Shown in pieces: positions 22,029-30,853 of a stretch of 45,270 nt of DNA. The DNA lies in NCBI GenBank assembly GCA_903845295.1, contig CAIMWV010000001.1, positions 1 to 45,270 of the forward strand, in the 5' to 3' direction. Position 1 is the first letter of the stretch, and the number at the start of each line of letters is the position of its first letter. This DNA comes from Candidatus Staskawiczbacteria bacterium (lineage in GTDB: Bacteria; Patescibacteriota; Minisyncoccia; Minisyncoccales; Staskawiczbacteraceae). The position numbers and the translations under genes are program-made. The notes beneath the pieces are model-generated. The model saw only the letters and a program-made list of their open reading frames with translations, did not search any database and had not been told where the DNA came from.

Positions 22029-22850
22029 ATGAAAGTTTTTTCAGCAACGTATCCGGACGTTATAAAATTTGATAAAAAGCCCAACGAGGACTTTTATTTA
22101 GTTTCCAAAAAGCTTCCTATTTTTGTAGTGGCTGACGGAGTAACCCGCTCGCATTTTGAAGATGGCAGGTACGCCCACTACAGCGGAGCCAGGAAGGCGG
22201 CAGAAATCTTTTGTAAAAGTGCATTGAGTTATTTAGAAGAAAGATTTAATCCTGAAAAAATAAAAGAAGCTTTTGATTTCGCCAACCAAAAAATAAAAGA
22301 TCTGAATATAGAAGCCGGCATAAATAAAAAATTAAATTACATAGAATATGATTGGTTAGATACAGTCGGAGTTGCCGGAATGATTTCAGGGGGTAATCTT
22401 TATTACGGATATGTCGGTGACTGCGGATTGATTATTTTTGATAAAAACAACAAGAAAAAATTCCAGACTGAAGACATGGTTTCTCCGGCGGTAAAAAAAT
22501 TTATAGAAAGTTATAAAAATTGGAAAAACTTTGCATCAAATCAAAAAAGGCTGATTATACACAAAGAATTGCGGAATAATACTGACAAAAAAGGATATGG
22601 CACATTCAGCGGGGAAAACGGAGTAAAAAATTATTATAATATTGGCTCTGAAAAACTTGAAGAAGGGGACTTAGTTGTTTTTTATTCTGACGGTTTTTTA
22701 GAATATATAGGAGACAAGCATTTTATCGATATATTGAGGAAGGGCGACAGGAAAGAACTAAATAAGGCCATGTTCTGGAAGGTTATAAAAAATCCGATAA
22801 AATGCGGCCATGACCGCACATTTATCGCAATAAATTTTGATAAAAAATAA
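22029..22850 (+). CDS. PP2C-family serine/threonine protein phosphatase
   Basis: From ATG 22029 the protein is 273 aa. Motifs are NEDFYLVSKK (metal Asp), VVADGVTRS, DTVGVAGMISGGNLYYGYVGDCG and VVFYSDGFLEYI, the signature of PPM/PP2C phosphatases. It would reverse Ser/Thr phosphorylation; no partner kinase is in this window. GTG 22017, used by the track, is possible but adds only four residues. It is divergent from the PEGA gene and upstream of murA, with no shared operon signal. Confidence 0.85.
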   Translation: MKVFSATYPDVIKFDKKPNEDFYLVSKKLPIFVVADGVTRSHFEDGRYAHYSGARKAAEIFCKSALSYLEERFNPEKIKEAFDFANQKIKDLNIEAGINKKLNYIEYDWLDTVGVAGMISGGNLYYGYVGDCGLIIFDKNNKKKFQTEDMVSPAVKKFIESYKNWKNFASNQKRLIIHKELRNNTDKKGYGTFSGENGVKNYYNIGSEKLEEGDLVVFYSDGFLEYIGDKHFIDILRKGDRKELNKAMFWKVIKNPIKCGHDRTFIAINFDKK

Positions 22851-22914
22851 CGTAAAAATAGGGTATTGATAATTTTGAGATTATCAATTAATATACAGTA
22901 TTATATACGATATT

Positions 22915-24174
22915 ATGTCTGATAAATTTATTATCAATGGTGGGAAGCCATTGGAAGGAGAAATCGAAGTAAGAGGTTCAAAAAATGCAGCCGGTCCTGC
23001 CCTGATCGCTTGTTTGCTTACGCAGGAAGAATGCATTGTTGATAATGTGCCTTGTATTGAAGATATTTTGAATATTCTGGATATAATGAAGAGTATGGGC
23101 ATTAAGGTTGAAAAGACGGGCGAGGAAACATTTAAAATAAAGGCAGAAAAAGTTGAGGCAGATAAAATGGATTTTGAAAAAATCTCAAAAACCAGAATTT
23201 CCGTATTATTTCTTGGAGCCCTTTTATCCAGAGTTAAAAATTTTAAAATGCCGCCGCCCGGGGGAGACAGGATAGGGCTTCGTCCGATTTCCGTCCAGTT
23301 GAATGCTTTAGAAAAATTAGGAGCAAAAATTGAAAAACGAGACAATGTTTATGAAGTCAGCCGTGAAAAACTTACAGGGAAAGAGATCGTTTTAGAGGAA
23401 TTTTCCGTAACAGCTACTGAGGCTATAATGCTGGCAGCTGTTTTGGCGGAAGGGAAAACTGTTATAAAAGGAGCTGCTGCAGAACCGCAGATCCAGGATT
23501 TAGGCCAGATGCTTTTGAAAATGGGGGCTAAAATAGAAGGATTCGGAACCCATGTTATTAAAATTGAAGGAGTTGAAAAATTGCATGGATGCACTCATTC
23601 GGTAATCCCGGACCCGATAGAGGCGGGAACTTTTATAATTATCGGAGCCTTGACTCCGGGAAAGGTAAAAGTAACGGGCGTTAATTTGTCGCATTTAGAT
23701 TTGTTTTTGGCAAAACTTGAAGAGATGGGGGTTAATATAGAAAAAGGAGAAGATTATGTTTCAGTATCCCATTCGCCGAATTTGAATTCAGTAAAAGTGC
23801 AGGCGCTTCCGTATCCGGGATTCCCGACAGATTTATTGCCGATAATAATCCCTCTTTTAATTATGGCCCAGGGGAAAAGTTTGGTGCACGATCCTTTATA
23901 TGAAAACAGGTTTAATTATATCCAGGAGTTGAAAAAGATGGGGGCGGATATTGAAATGGTTGATCCTCACAGAACTTTTGTTTTCGGCCCGACAAAACTT
24001 TCTGGCGCGAATATTGATTCCTGGGATATAAGAGCAGGAGCCTGTTTAGTAATCGCGGCTTTGCTGGCAGAAGGGAAAACAACCATTGAAAACGTCTTTC
24101 AAATCGACAGAGGATATGAGAAGATAGAAGAGCGCTTACAAAAGATTGGCGCAGATATAAAAAGAATAAAGTAA
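22915..24174 (+). CDS. murA: UDP-N-acetylglucosamine 1-carboxyvinyltransferase with Cys-to-Asp active-site change
   Basis: The 419-aa protein has the EPSP-synthase-like fold with GSKNAAGPALIA near the N-terminus, VTATEAIMLAAVLAEGKT, the late PYPGFPTDLLP and the closing IDRGYEKIEERLQKIGA. It commits UDP-GlcNAc to peptidoglycan synthesis. The active-site loop reads PGGDRIG, where most MurA have PGGC; residue 118 is Asp. In Mycobacterium and Chlamydia the same Asp gives an active but fosfomycin-insensitive enzyme. It lies upstream of mreB, consistent with wall synthesis. Confidence 0.95.
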   Translation: MSDKFIINGGKPLEGEIEVRGSKNAAGPALIACLLTQEECIVDNVPCIEDILNILDIMKSMGIKVEKTGEETFKIKAEKVEADKMDFEKISKTRISVLFLGALLSRVKNFKMPPPGGDRIGLRPISVQLNALEKLGAKIEKRDNVYEVSREKLTGKEIVLEEFSVTATEAIMLAAVLAEGKTVIKGAAAEPQIQDLGQMLLKMGAKIEGFGTHVIKIEGVEKLHGCTHSVIPDPIEAGTFIIIGALTPGKVKVTGVNLSHLDLFLAKLEEMGVNIEKGEDYVSVSHSPNLNSVKVQALPYPGFPTDLLPIIIPLLIMAQGKSLVHDPLYENRFNYIQELKKMGADIEMVDPHRTFVFGPTKLSGANIDSWDIRAGACLVIAALLAEGKTTIENVFQIDRGYEKIEERLQKIGADIKRIK

Positions 24175-24195
24175 GAGAGCCACAGCGATACTTAC

Positions 24196-24347
24196 CCCAG
24201 AGACAGTTTTTGTCTTAGACAAGAACTGAACTCTCGTCGCCCTCTATGCTAATTGTTTGGACAGGTAAAAAATAAAATTATAAAATAAATTTTGGTTATT
24301 CTGCCCCTTTGTGACAGCTTAGAGGGCGGGGTGCTCACTTCGTTCGC
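24196..24347 (+). promoter_or_regulatory. Structured spacer upstream of first mreB
   Basis: A hairpin cagtttttgtc/gacaagaactg sits near 24202-24226. A second long-range stem pairs cgccctctatgct (about 24238-24250) with agcttagagggcg (about 24317-24329, one mismatch) across an AT-rich loop. gtgctcacttcgttcgc then runs directly into the ATG at 24348. It resembles the other start-codon palindromes but is longer. No Shine-Dalgarno sequence is present. Confidence 0.5.
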
Positions 24348-25355
24348 ATGTTTAATAATAAAATTGCCATTGATTTAGGAACCTGTAATTCTCTTGTCTA
24401 TGTCCAGGGCAAGGGAGTTGTTTTATATGAGCCCTCTGTTGTGGCGATTTCTTTAACTGATAATAAAATTTTAGCGGTGGGCGAGGGTGCAAAAGAAATG
24501 ATCGGTAGAACCCCTGCGGATATAAAAGTTTACAGGCCACTTAAAGACGGAGTAATCGCAGACTACAGGGTAACGCAGGCAATGCTCCGTTATTTTATAA
24601 ATAAAACATCTGGCAGATTTAAAATGTTTAAGCCGGAATTAGTTATTTCTGTCCCCGCTGGGATTACCAGTACAGAAAGAAGGGCTGTAATTGAAGCGGC
24701 GTTAGCCGCCGGAGCAAAATCAGCCTACGTTGCTAAAGAGCCGATTTTAGCCGCTATCGGTGCAGGCATTCCTATTAACTCATGTTCGGGACACATGATA
24801 GTTGATATAGGCGGAGGTACTTCTGAAGTAGCAGTAATTTCTCTGGGAGGAATTGTGACGTGGCACTCTGTAAGGATTGCCGGAGATAAGATAGATGTGG
24901 CGATAGGCGAATATATAAAGAAAAAATATAATTTGGCCGTCGGAACCCAGTCAGCCGAGGAAATAAAAATAAAAATAGGCACGGCACTTCCGCAAAAAGA
25001 GTTGAGGTTTTTAGAGATACAGGGTAGGGATTTGATTTTGGGATTGCCGAGAAATATTAAAGTATCTAACAACGAAATTTGCGAAGCGATATCAGATGTT
25101 TTGGCCGAAATTGTGCAAGCTGTAAAGCACGTGCTGGCGGAAACTCCGCCGGAACTTTCTGCTGATATAATGAATAAGGGAATTATTATGGCTGGCGGCG
25201 GATCATTATTGCCGAAAATAAATGAATTGGTTGCCCAAAGTACGGGCGTTCCGTGTTTTGTGGCAGAAGAGCCGCTTTTCTGCGTTGTAAAGGGAACCGG
25301 AACAGTGCTTGAGAATTTAGAAGAATACAAAAAAGTTGTGATGAGCAAAAAATAG
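24348..25355 (+). CDS. mreB: Rod-shape determining protein MreB, first copy
   Basis: The 335-aa actin-fold protein has phosphate-1 IAIDLGTCNSLVYV, VISVPAGITSTERRAVIEAA, phosphate-2 IVDIGGGTSEVAVISLGGIV and adenosine motif IMAGGGSLLPKINEL. MreB forms membrane-associated filaments that guide wall growth. Length matches the family (about 340). It follows murA. A second, non-identical copy lies at 29481-30542. This copy has Cys in the usual GTAN motif (GTCN). Confidence 0.95.
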   Translation: MFNNKIAIDLGTCNSLVYVQGKGVVLYEPSVVAISLTDNKILAVGEGAKEMIGRTPADIKVYRPLKDGVIADYRVTQAMLRYFINKTSGRFKMFKPELVISVPAGITSTERRAVIEAALAAGAKSAYVAKEPILAAIGAGIPINSCSGHMIVDIGGGTSEVAVISLGGIVTWHSVRIAGDKIDVAIGEYIKKKYNLAVGTQSAEEIKIKIGTALPQKELRFLEIQGRDLILGLPRNIKVSNNEICEAISDVLAEIVQAVKHVLAETPPELSADIMNKGIIMAGGGSLLPKINELVAQSTGVPCFVAEEPLFCVVKGTGTVLENLEEYKKVVMSKK

Positions 25356-25375
25356 AAATTACCTGCGGCAATTTA

Positions 25376-25438
25376 TATAATTACGTCGCTCGGTCGGAAT
25401 GAAAATAAATTTTCACTCCTCCCTCGCTAGTAATTATA
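25376..25438 (+). promoter_or_regulatory. Palindromic element upstream of holB (second copy of the rpsZ element)
   Basis: Outer arms tataattac/gtaattata (25376-25384/25430-25438) enclose tcgctcggtcgga and gaaaataaattttc, the same core found before rpsZ at 134-164. The arm ends seven bases before the GTG start of holB. Two distant copies with the same core and stem position show this is a dispersed element. Confidence 0.7.
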
Positions 25439-25445
25439 AAAAATA

Positions 25446-26348
25446 GTGATAATCGGACATGAAAAGCAATGGGATTTTCTGAAAAATAAATTTGAGCTGA
25501 ATCAACTTTCTCATGCGTATTTGTTTACAGGAGCCAAAGAGATTGGGAAGAAAACATTTGCCGTAGAATTTGTAAAATATATAAACTGTTTGAATAGATT
25601 GAATCAACCCGCCACTACCAGTTCGCCTGCGGGCGAATGGTGTGGGGGCAAGTGCGTAAATTGCCAAATGATAGAAAAAAACAGCTTTCCGGATCTGTTG
25701 ATTGTAAAATCTGCCAACAGCACATCATCAATCAAAAATGAAAAAGACAGCTTGGAAATTGATATCGGACAAATAAGGGCTGCTCAAAATTTTTTAAGCT
25801 ACAAGTCTTATTACGGTTCCTTTAAATCAGTGATTATAGATGATGCCGAAAGAATGAACATTGATGCTCAGGATTGTTTTTTAAAAAACTTAGAGGAGCC
25901 AAAAGGAAAAACCCTGCTCATTCTAATTTCTTCCAAACCCGATATGCTGTTGCCGACTGTAGTTTCCAGATGCCAGACATTAAAGCTTCTCCGGCCGAAA
26001 GATTTGCCGTTAAATTCCGAAAGATTAAAAAAAGACCAAGAAATTTTAAAAGACCTGATGTCGGTGATTAATTCAGACTTTTCAGAAAAATTCAAATATG
26101 TAAAATCGATTGATTTTGATCAGCAAGATCCCAATGAGATTTTAGAGGCAATGCAAAGGTATTTGAGGCATTTATTGCTTCTAGAAACAGGAGTTGAAAA
26201 AATAAAATCAGATGTTCCGGCTTTAAGAGACTGTTCAATTCAAAAAATTAAAAAGATTATAAACTTGATAGACGATGTAAATAATAGATTGCTTTTTACA
26301 AATGCCAATCCAAAGTTAGCTTTAGAAATATTATTAATGGAGTTTTAA
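25446..26348 (+). CDS. holB: DNA polymerase III subunit delta' (clamp loader)
   Basis: The 300-aa protein opens with IIGHEKQWDFLKNKF, a degenerate Walker A (LFTGAKEIGKKTFA), zinc-binding Cys (CGGKCVNCQMI), VIIDDAERMNIDAQDCFLKNLEEP and SSKPDMLLPTVVSRCQTL (sensor 1 and SRC). It acts in the clamp-loader complex that opens the beta clamp. GTG 25446 gives the family start. Between the zinc Cys residues lies an extra QPATTSSPAGEW segment encoded by a palindrome (ttcgcc/ggcgaa), probably a small inserted element. frr follows closely. Confidence 0.9.
   Translation: MIIGHEKQWDFLKNKFELNQLSHAYLFTGAKEIGKKTFAVEFVKYINCLNRLNQPATTSSPAGEWCGGKCVNCQMIEKNSFPDLLIVKSANSTSSIKNEKDSLEIDIGQIRAAQNFLSYKSYYGSFKSVIIDDAERMNIDAQDCFLKNLEEPKGKTLLILISSKPDMLLPTVVSRCQTLKLLRPKDLPLNSERLKKDQEILKDLMSVINSDFSEKFKYVKSIDFDQQDPNEILEAMQRYLRHLLLLETGVEKIKSDVPALRDCSIQKIKKIINLIDDVNNRLLFTNANPKLALEILLMEF
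25618..25640 (+). repeat. Palindrome inside holB
   Basis: cca-g-ttcgcc-tgcg-ggcgaa-t-gg is an almost perfect inverted repeat within the coding region. It resembles the intergenic cttcgcctgcgggc word and encodes SSPAGEW in the zinc-module loop, where delta' proteins normally have no such insert. Confidence 0.6.
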
Positions 26349-26355
26349 AAATACA

Positions 26356-26910
26356 ATGAATTACAAAGAATTCATAGACAAAGTTAAGCCGGAGTTTGAA
26401 AAATCCTTCAAATTTTTAGAGCAGGAACTGGCAAAGATACGCACGTCCAGAGCCAGCCCTACTTTGGTTGAAGACATAGAAGTGAATGCTTTCGGATCAA
26501 AATTTACAATAAAACAACTGGGCGCAATTTCTGCCCCGCAGATAAATCAGATAGTTATACAGCCATGGGATATTTCATATATAGAACCCATAGAAAAGGC
26601 GATTTCCCAATCAGGATTGGGAATGTCTTGCGCTGTCGATAAAAATATTATCCGGTTGAATTTGCCTATGCTTACTGAAGAATATCGGTTGGCATTAAAC
26701 AAAATTTTAAATGAGAAAGCAGAGCAGGCAAAGCAGGTGATAAGGAGGCAAAGGGAAGATACCTGGAATAAAATACAGGCATCTCAGAAAGCAAAAGAAA
26801 TCTCAGAAGACGATAAGTTCCGCGGGAAAGACGAGCTTCAGAAAGTAGTCGATGAATACCACGAAAAAATAAAAAGCTTGGTAGAAAAGAAAAAGAACGA
26901 GATAATATAA
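26356..26910 (+). CDS. frr: Ribosome recycling factor
   Basis: At 184 aa it matches the standard RRF length. It contains FEKSFKFLEQELAKIRTSRASPTLVED, the LGAISAPQINQIVIQPWD block and the C-terminal RRQREDTWNKIQASQKAKEISEDDKFRGKDELQK. It splits post-termination ribosomes together with EF-G. It lies seven bases after holB and 14 nt before rseP, so the three probably share a transcript. Confidence 0.96.
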   Translation: MNYKEFIDKVKPEFEKSFKFLEQELAKIRTSRASPTLVEDIEVNAFGSKFTIKQLGAISAPQINQIVIQPWDISYIEPIEKAISQSGLGMSCAVDKNIIRLNLPMLTEEYRLALNKILNEKAEQAKQVIRRQREDTWNKIQASQKAKEISEDDKFRGKDELQKVVDEYHEKIKSLVEKKKNEII

Positions 26911-26924
26911 TAAAATTTAACTTA

Positions 26925-28055
26925 ATGATATCTGCAATTTTAATTTTAGCAATCGCTTTTCTAAGTTTAATAGCCCTGATGATTATACACGAGTTCGGGC
27001 ATTTCATCATAGCCAAAAAATTCGGCGTAAGGGTTGATGAATTCGGCATCGGATATCCGCCGAGGATTTTCGGCAAAAAAATAGGCGACACGATTTATTC
27101 TATAAACTGGATACCCCTTGGTGCATTTGTGAAAATTTATGGAGAGGAAGGAGGAGTTGATGATTACAGAAGTTTCACAAATCTTAAGATCTGGCAAAGA
27201 GTTTTAATTATCATAGGAGGGGTTGCGGCATTTTGGATAGCAGCTGTGATCATTTTTTCCATTGTTTTTGCAATGGGAACTGATTTGCCGGTGGGAGATC
27301 AGGATGTCCAAGGATTAACTAATGTGCAAGTGAAAATAGTTTCGGTTTCGCAAAATTCTCCGGCAAGCGGAGCAGGGCTTGAAATTGCTGACACGATAAA
27401 GGACATAAAAGTGGGGAACTCCGATACAAAAATTAACAAGATTGCGGATTTTCAAAAAATTACGATTGATAATAAAGGGAAAGAAATAACTTTGACAATT
27501 GAGAGAAACGGCAAAACTTTTGATGCCAGCCTGACGCCAAGAGTGAATCCGCCCTCAGACCAGGGGGCAGTGGGAGTCGGATTGGAAAGAATGGCAACTC
27601 TCATTAAAAAATATCCATTTTACGAAGCCCCAATCCAGGGAGCAATTTATACCTGGCAAACAACAGTAAATGCCTTAGGGGGATTGTACGCTACTTTAAG
27701 CGGTTTATTTGCGGGCAAAGGCGCTCCGCAAGGAGCAGAATTCGCAGGGCCTCTTGGCATAACGGTATTTTTAGCTAATGCGGCAAGCTATGGAATCGGA
27801 TTTTTCCTGTATTTTATAGGGATCATTTCTGTTTTTATCGCCATATTTAATTTATTTCCCATACCGGCTTTAGACGGAGGGAAACTGATATTTTTGCTGA
27901 TTGAAAAAATAAAAGGCAGGCCGGTTTCAGCAAGAGTGGAACAGGGGATTACTATGGTATTTTTTATAATATTAATATGCCTTTCCCTTTTTATAACAAT
28001 AAAATTTGACATCCCGCGCTTCTCAGACTTTTTGAAATCATCATTATTCAGATAA
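26925..28055 (+). CDS. rseP: Site-2 protease RseP-like zinc metalloprotease (M50)
   Basis: The 376-aa membrane protein has HEFGH in the first transmembrane segment (about residues 22-26), a PDZ domain (about 115-205, VSVSQNSPASGAGLEIADTI) and the third ligand motif NLFPIPALDGGKLIFLL. Four hydrophobic segments are visible. It cleaves substrates within the membrane, for example anti-sigma factors or signal peptides; no such partner is in the window. frr-rseP-proS is a common bacterial order. Confidence 0.93.
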   Translation: MISAILILAIAFLSLIALMIIHEFGHFIIAKKFGVRVDEFGIGYPPRIFGKKIGDTIYSINWIPLGAFVKIYGEEGGVDDYRSFTNLKIWQRVLIIIGGVAAFWIAAVIIFSIVFAMGTDLPVGDQDVQGLTNVQVKIVSVSQNSPASGAGLEIADTIKDIKVGNSDTKINKIADFQKITIDNKGKEITLTIERNGKTFDASLTPRVNPPSDQGAVGVGLERMATLIKKYPFYEAPIQGAIYTWQTTVNALGGLYATLSGLFAGKGAPQGAEFAGPLGITVFLANAASYGIGFFLYFIGIISVFIAIFNLFPIPALDGGKLIFLLIEKIKGRPVSARVEQGITMVFFIILICLSLFITIKFDIPRFSDFLKSSLFR

Positions 28056-28065
28056 AAAACGGAAT

Positions 28066-28127
28066 AGGGCATTCCTCGCCATTAACGGCTCGGGATGAAT
28101 TTTCTTCACTCCGTTCATAAAATTCAT
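28066..28127 (+). promoter_or_regulatory. Start-codon palindrome of proS
   Basis: A GC-rich hairpin (cctcgcc...ggctcggg, imperfect) precedes a perfect 9-bp stem atgaatttt/aaaattcat (28095-28103/28119-28127), which ends exactly at the proS ATG (28128). The two-part layout mirrors the elements before rplR, secY and rpsK, but the sequence is more divergent. Confidence 0.65.
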
Positions 28128-29369
28128 ATGTTGCAATCAAAACTTTTTTACAAGACAACTAAAGAGAAATCCGCGGAAGCAGAGGCGGTTTCACACGACC
28201 TGTTGACGCGGGCTGGGTTTGTGGACCAGCTGATGTCCGGAGTTTATACTTTTTTGCCTTTGGGATTCAGGGTTTTAAAAAATATTGAAAATATAATCAG
28301 GAAAAACATGGAAGGTGTTGATGGGCAGGAAATGTTAATGCCTGCTTTGAACCCGAAAGAAAATTGGATGAAAACCGGAAGGTGGAACAGCTTAGACATA
28401 CTTTTTAAAATTAATGGATCTGGAGATAAAGAATATGCTTTGGCTCCAACACATGAGGAAGTTGTGGCTCCTTTGGCAAAGAAAATTATTTTTTCATATA
28501 GGGATTTGCCCTTGTATGTCTTTCATATCCAGAATAAATTCAGGGATGAGCTAAGGGCAAAATCAGGGATTTTAAGAACCAGGGAATTTATGATGAAGGA
28601 TTTATATTCTTTTCATACTGATCAGGCAGACCTGGATAAATATTACGATAAACTGGTAAAAGCATATTTGAATATATTCAAGGAAGCCGGAATCGGGAAG
28701 GTGACTTACAGGACATTTGCTTCCGGCGGAACTTTTTCAAAATATTCCGATGAATTTCAGACCATTACGGATGCCGGCGAAGACATAATTTATATCTGTG
28801 AGAAATGCGGATTAGCCATCAATAAAGAAATAAAGGCAGAAAATCCGGTCTGCCCGAAATGCAGTTCAGACAGATTTGAGGAAAAAAAGGCGGTTGAAGT
28901 GGGAAACATTTTTAAAATGGGAACAAAATATTCTCTGCCCTTTGATTTAAAATTCAAGGATAAAGATGGCGTAGAAAAGCCGGTTATAATGGGTTGCTAT
29001 GGGATAGGCCTAGGCAGGCTTATTGGGGCAGTGGTTGAAGTTAATCACGATGACAGGGGAATTATATGGCCGAAGAACATAGCTCCTTTTTTAGCTCACC
29101 TGATTCAACTGGGGGATAATAAGAAAGTTGAGGCCATGGCTGGAAAAATTTATCAAGATTTACAAAAGCAGGGCATTCAAGTATTATACGATGATAGGCA
29201 AGACAAATCTGCAGGAGAAAAATTCTCAGAGGCGGATCTGATCGGTATACCCTACAGAATTATTGTTTCAGAAAAAACATTGGCTAAAAATTCGGTCGAG
29301 TTAAAAGAAAGGAATAAAAATATAGCAAAGCTGGTAAAAGTTAAACAGCTAACAAAATTACTGAAATAA
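28128..29369 (+). CDS. proS: Prolyl-tRNA synthetase, short form without editing insert
   Basis: From ATG 28128 the protein is 413 aa. Class II motifs appear in SGVYTFLPLGFRVLKNIENII, YALAPTHEEVVAPL, FRDELRAKSGILRTREFMMKDLYSF and GCYGIGLGRLIGAVVE, and the anticodon-binding domain follows. The roughly 180-residue YbaK-type editing insert of E. coli ProRS is absent; instead there is a short segment with two CxxC pairs (CEKCGL, CPKCSS). The longer track start at 28095 translates the palindrome and is rejected. It charges tRNA-Pro. Confidence 0.94.
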   Translation: MLQSKLFYKTTKEKSAEAEAVSHDLLTRAGFVDQLMSGVYTFLPLGFRVLKNIENIIRKNMEGVDGQEMLMPALNPKENWMKTGRWNSLDILFKINGSGDKEYALAPTHEEVVAPLAKKIIFSYRDLPLYVFHIQNKFRDELRAKSGILRTREFMMKDLYSFHTDQADLDKYYDKLVKAYLNIFKEAGIGKVTYRTFASGGTFSKYSDEFQTITDAGEDIIYICEKCGLAINKEIKAENPVCPKCSSDRFEEKKAVEVGNIFKMGTKYSLPFDLKFKDKDGVEKPVIMGCYGIGLGRLIGAVVEVNHDDRGIIWPKNIAPFLAHLIQLGDNKKVEAMAGKIYQDLQKQGIQVLYDDRQDKSAGEKFSEADLIGIPYRIIVSEKTLAKNSVELKERNKNIAKLVKVKQLTKLLK

Positions 29370-29481
29370 AAACGAAATTTAAAGCATTTTTTTTGATTGT
29401 GCAAATGAGCTTGTAACCGTCTTATAAAAAATATATAAAAGGTTATTAAAGTTAAACAGCTAACAAAATTACTGAAATAAA
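29337..29481 (+). repeat. 34-nt direct repeat spanning the proS 3' end and the mreB spacer
   Basis: aaagttaaacagctaacaaa followed by attactgaaataaa occurs at 29337-29370 (the last proS codons) and again at 29448-29481, directly before the second mreB ATG. The period is 111 nt. The intervening 77 nt contain a taacc/ggtta stem. It looks like a recent local duplication or an insertion flanked by repeats. Confidence 0.9.
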
Positions 29482-30542
29482 TGTTTAAGAAGTTATTTTC
29501 ATTATTATCGATTGATATGGCGGTTGATTTGGGTACTGCTAATTCTTTGGTTTATGTAAAAGATAGGGGAATAATTATCAATGAGCCGTCGGTGGTGGCC
29601 ATAAATAATAAAACCGGCCAGATTTTGTCAATTGGTGAAGAAGCAAAAAAAATGGTAGGACGTACGCCCTCATACATTTCTGCCACGAGACCCTTAGTCA
29701 ATGGAGTTATCTCTGATTTTGAAGTAACAGAGCAGATGTTGAAATACTTTATTGAAAAGGCAGCTGCTGCCGGCAAAAAAATGTTTGGCTTAGGCTTTTT
29801 GCCGAGAGTAATTATTGGCATTCCTTGCGGTGTTACAGAAGTTGAAAGGAAAGCAGTCAGAGATGCGGCAAAAAATGCCGGAGCCAGAACAGTATTTTTG
29901 ATTGAGGAGCCCTTGGCTTCTGCAATAGGCGCAAAATTGCCGATACAGGAGGCGGGCGGAAATTTTATTGTTGATATTGGCGGGGGAACAACGGAGGTAG
30001 CAGTTATATCTTTGGGGGGAATTGTAACTTTTAAAAGCCTTAGAATTGCCGGAGACAAGCTGAATGACGATATTGTGCAATTTGCGCAAAAAGAATACAA
30101 ACTTTTGATCGGGGAAAGAACCGCAGAATTGATTAAAATAAATATCGGTTCAGCCATGCCGTTAAAAGAAAAAAAGGAGATGCCCATGCGCGGGCGAAAT
30201 TTAGTCACAGGCTTGCCGGAGGAAGTTGTAATTTTTAATGACGATGTGCAGAGAGCTTTAGACAGGTCGGTAAAACAAATTATTGCAGCCATAAAAACAA
30301 CGATTGAGGAAACTCCGCCCGAGTTGTTGGCAGACGTCATGTCCAATGGAATCTATTTGTCCGGCGGAGGGTCTTTATTAAGAGGACTTGATGCTTTAAT
30401 TTCAAAAGAAACTAAAATGCCGTGTAAAATAATTGACGATCCTTTGACCGCGGTTGTGCGCGGCGCCGGCATTGCTTTAGAAAATATAGAGATGTTAGAG
30501 GAAGTAATGTCAAGAGACGAGGAAGGCGAAGTCCCATTTTAA
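29481..30542 (+). CDS. mreB: Rod-shape determining protein MreB, second copy
   Basis: The 353-aa protein carries MAVDLGTANSLVYVKDRG, IPCGVTEVERKAVRDAA, IVDIGGGTTEVAVISLGGIV and YLSGGGSLLRGLDAL. It has the canonical GTAN, unlike the first copy (GTCN), plus an N-terminal FKKLFSLL stretch that could be an amphipathic membrane-binding helix. Two MreB paralogues may form mixed filaments or have divided roles. The ATG overlaps the last base of the duplicated 34-nt sequence. Confidence 0.95.
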   Translation: MFKKLFSLLSIDMAVDLGTANSLVYVKDRGIIINEPSVVAINNKTGQILSIGEEAKKMVGRTPSYISATRPLVNGVISDFEVTEQMLKYFIEKAAAAGKKMFGLGFLPRVIIGIPCGVTEVERKAVRDAAKNAGARTVFLIEEPLASAIGAKLPIQEAGGNFIVDIGGGTTEVAVISLGGIVTFKSLRIAGDKLNDDIVQFAQKEYKLLIGERTAELIKINIGSAMPLKEKKEMPMRGRNLVTGLPEEVVIFNDDVQRALDRSVKQIIAAIKTTIEETPPELLADVMSNGIYLSGGGSLLRGLDALISKETKMPCKIIDDPLTAVVRGAGIALENIEMLEEVMSRDEEGEVPF

Positions 30543-30571
30543 AAATAGTAATCGCTATTGATCGCTATCGT

Positions 30572-30853
30572 ATGATTTCAAAAGAAGAAGTAGAACATAT
30601 TGCGAAACTGGCGAGGCTGGAATTGACGGAAAAGGAGGTAGAAAAAATGCAGAAAGATCTGTCAGCCATTTTAGATTATTTCAATTTATTAAAAAATGTG
30701 CCCGCAATCAAAATGGAAAAACCCGCCTCCGGTAAGGCGGTGCCGTGGAGGGAGGACGAATCAAAACCTAAAGATGCGGGTTTGGCTGAAAAACTTATTG
30801 CAGCGGCTCCGGATAAAAAAGACGATTATATCAAGGTAAAAGCAATTTTATAA
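30572..30853 (+). CDS. gatC: Asp/Glu-tRNA amidotransferase subunit C
   Basis: The 93-aa protein matches Gat[40 protein letters not shown] and the late [10 protein letters not shown]. It stabilises GatA within GatCAB, which converts misacylated Glu-tRNA-Gln to Gln-tRNA-Gln. It ends in TAATG overlap with gatA. A ccgcct/aggcgg hairpin (30723-30740) lies in the middle and encodes PASGKAVPW. gatB is not in this window. Confidence 0.92.
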   Translation: MISKEEVEHIAKLARLELTEKEVEKMQKDLSAILDYFNLLKNVPAIKMEKPASGKAVPWREDESKPKDAGLAEKLIAAAPDKKDDYIKVKAIL

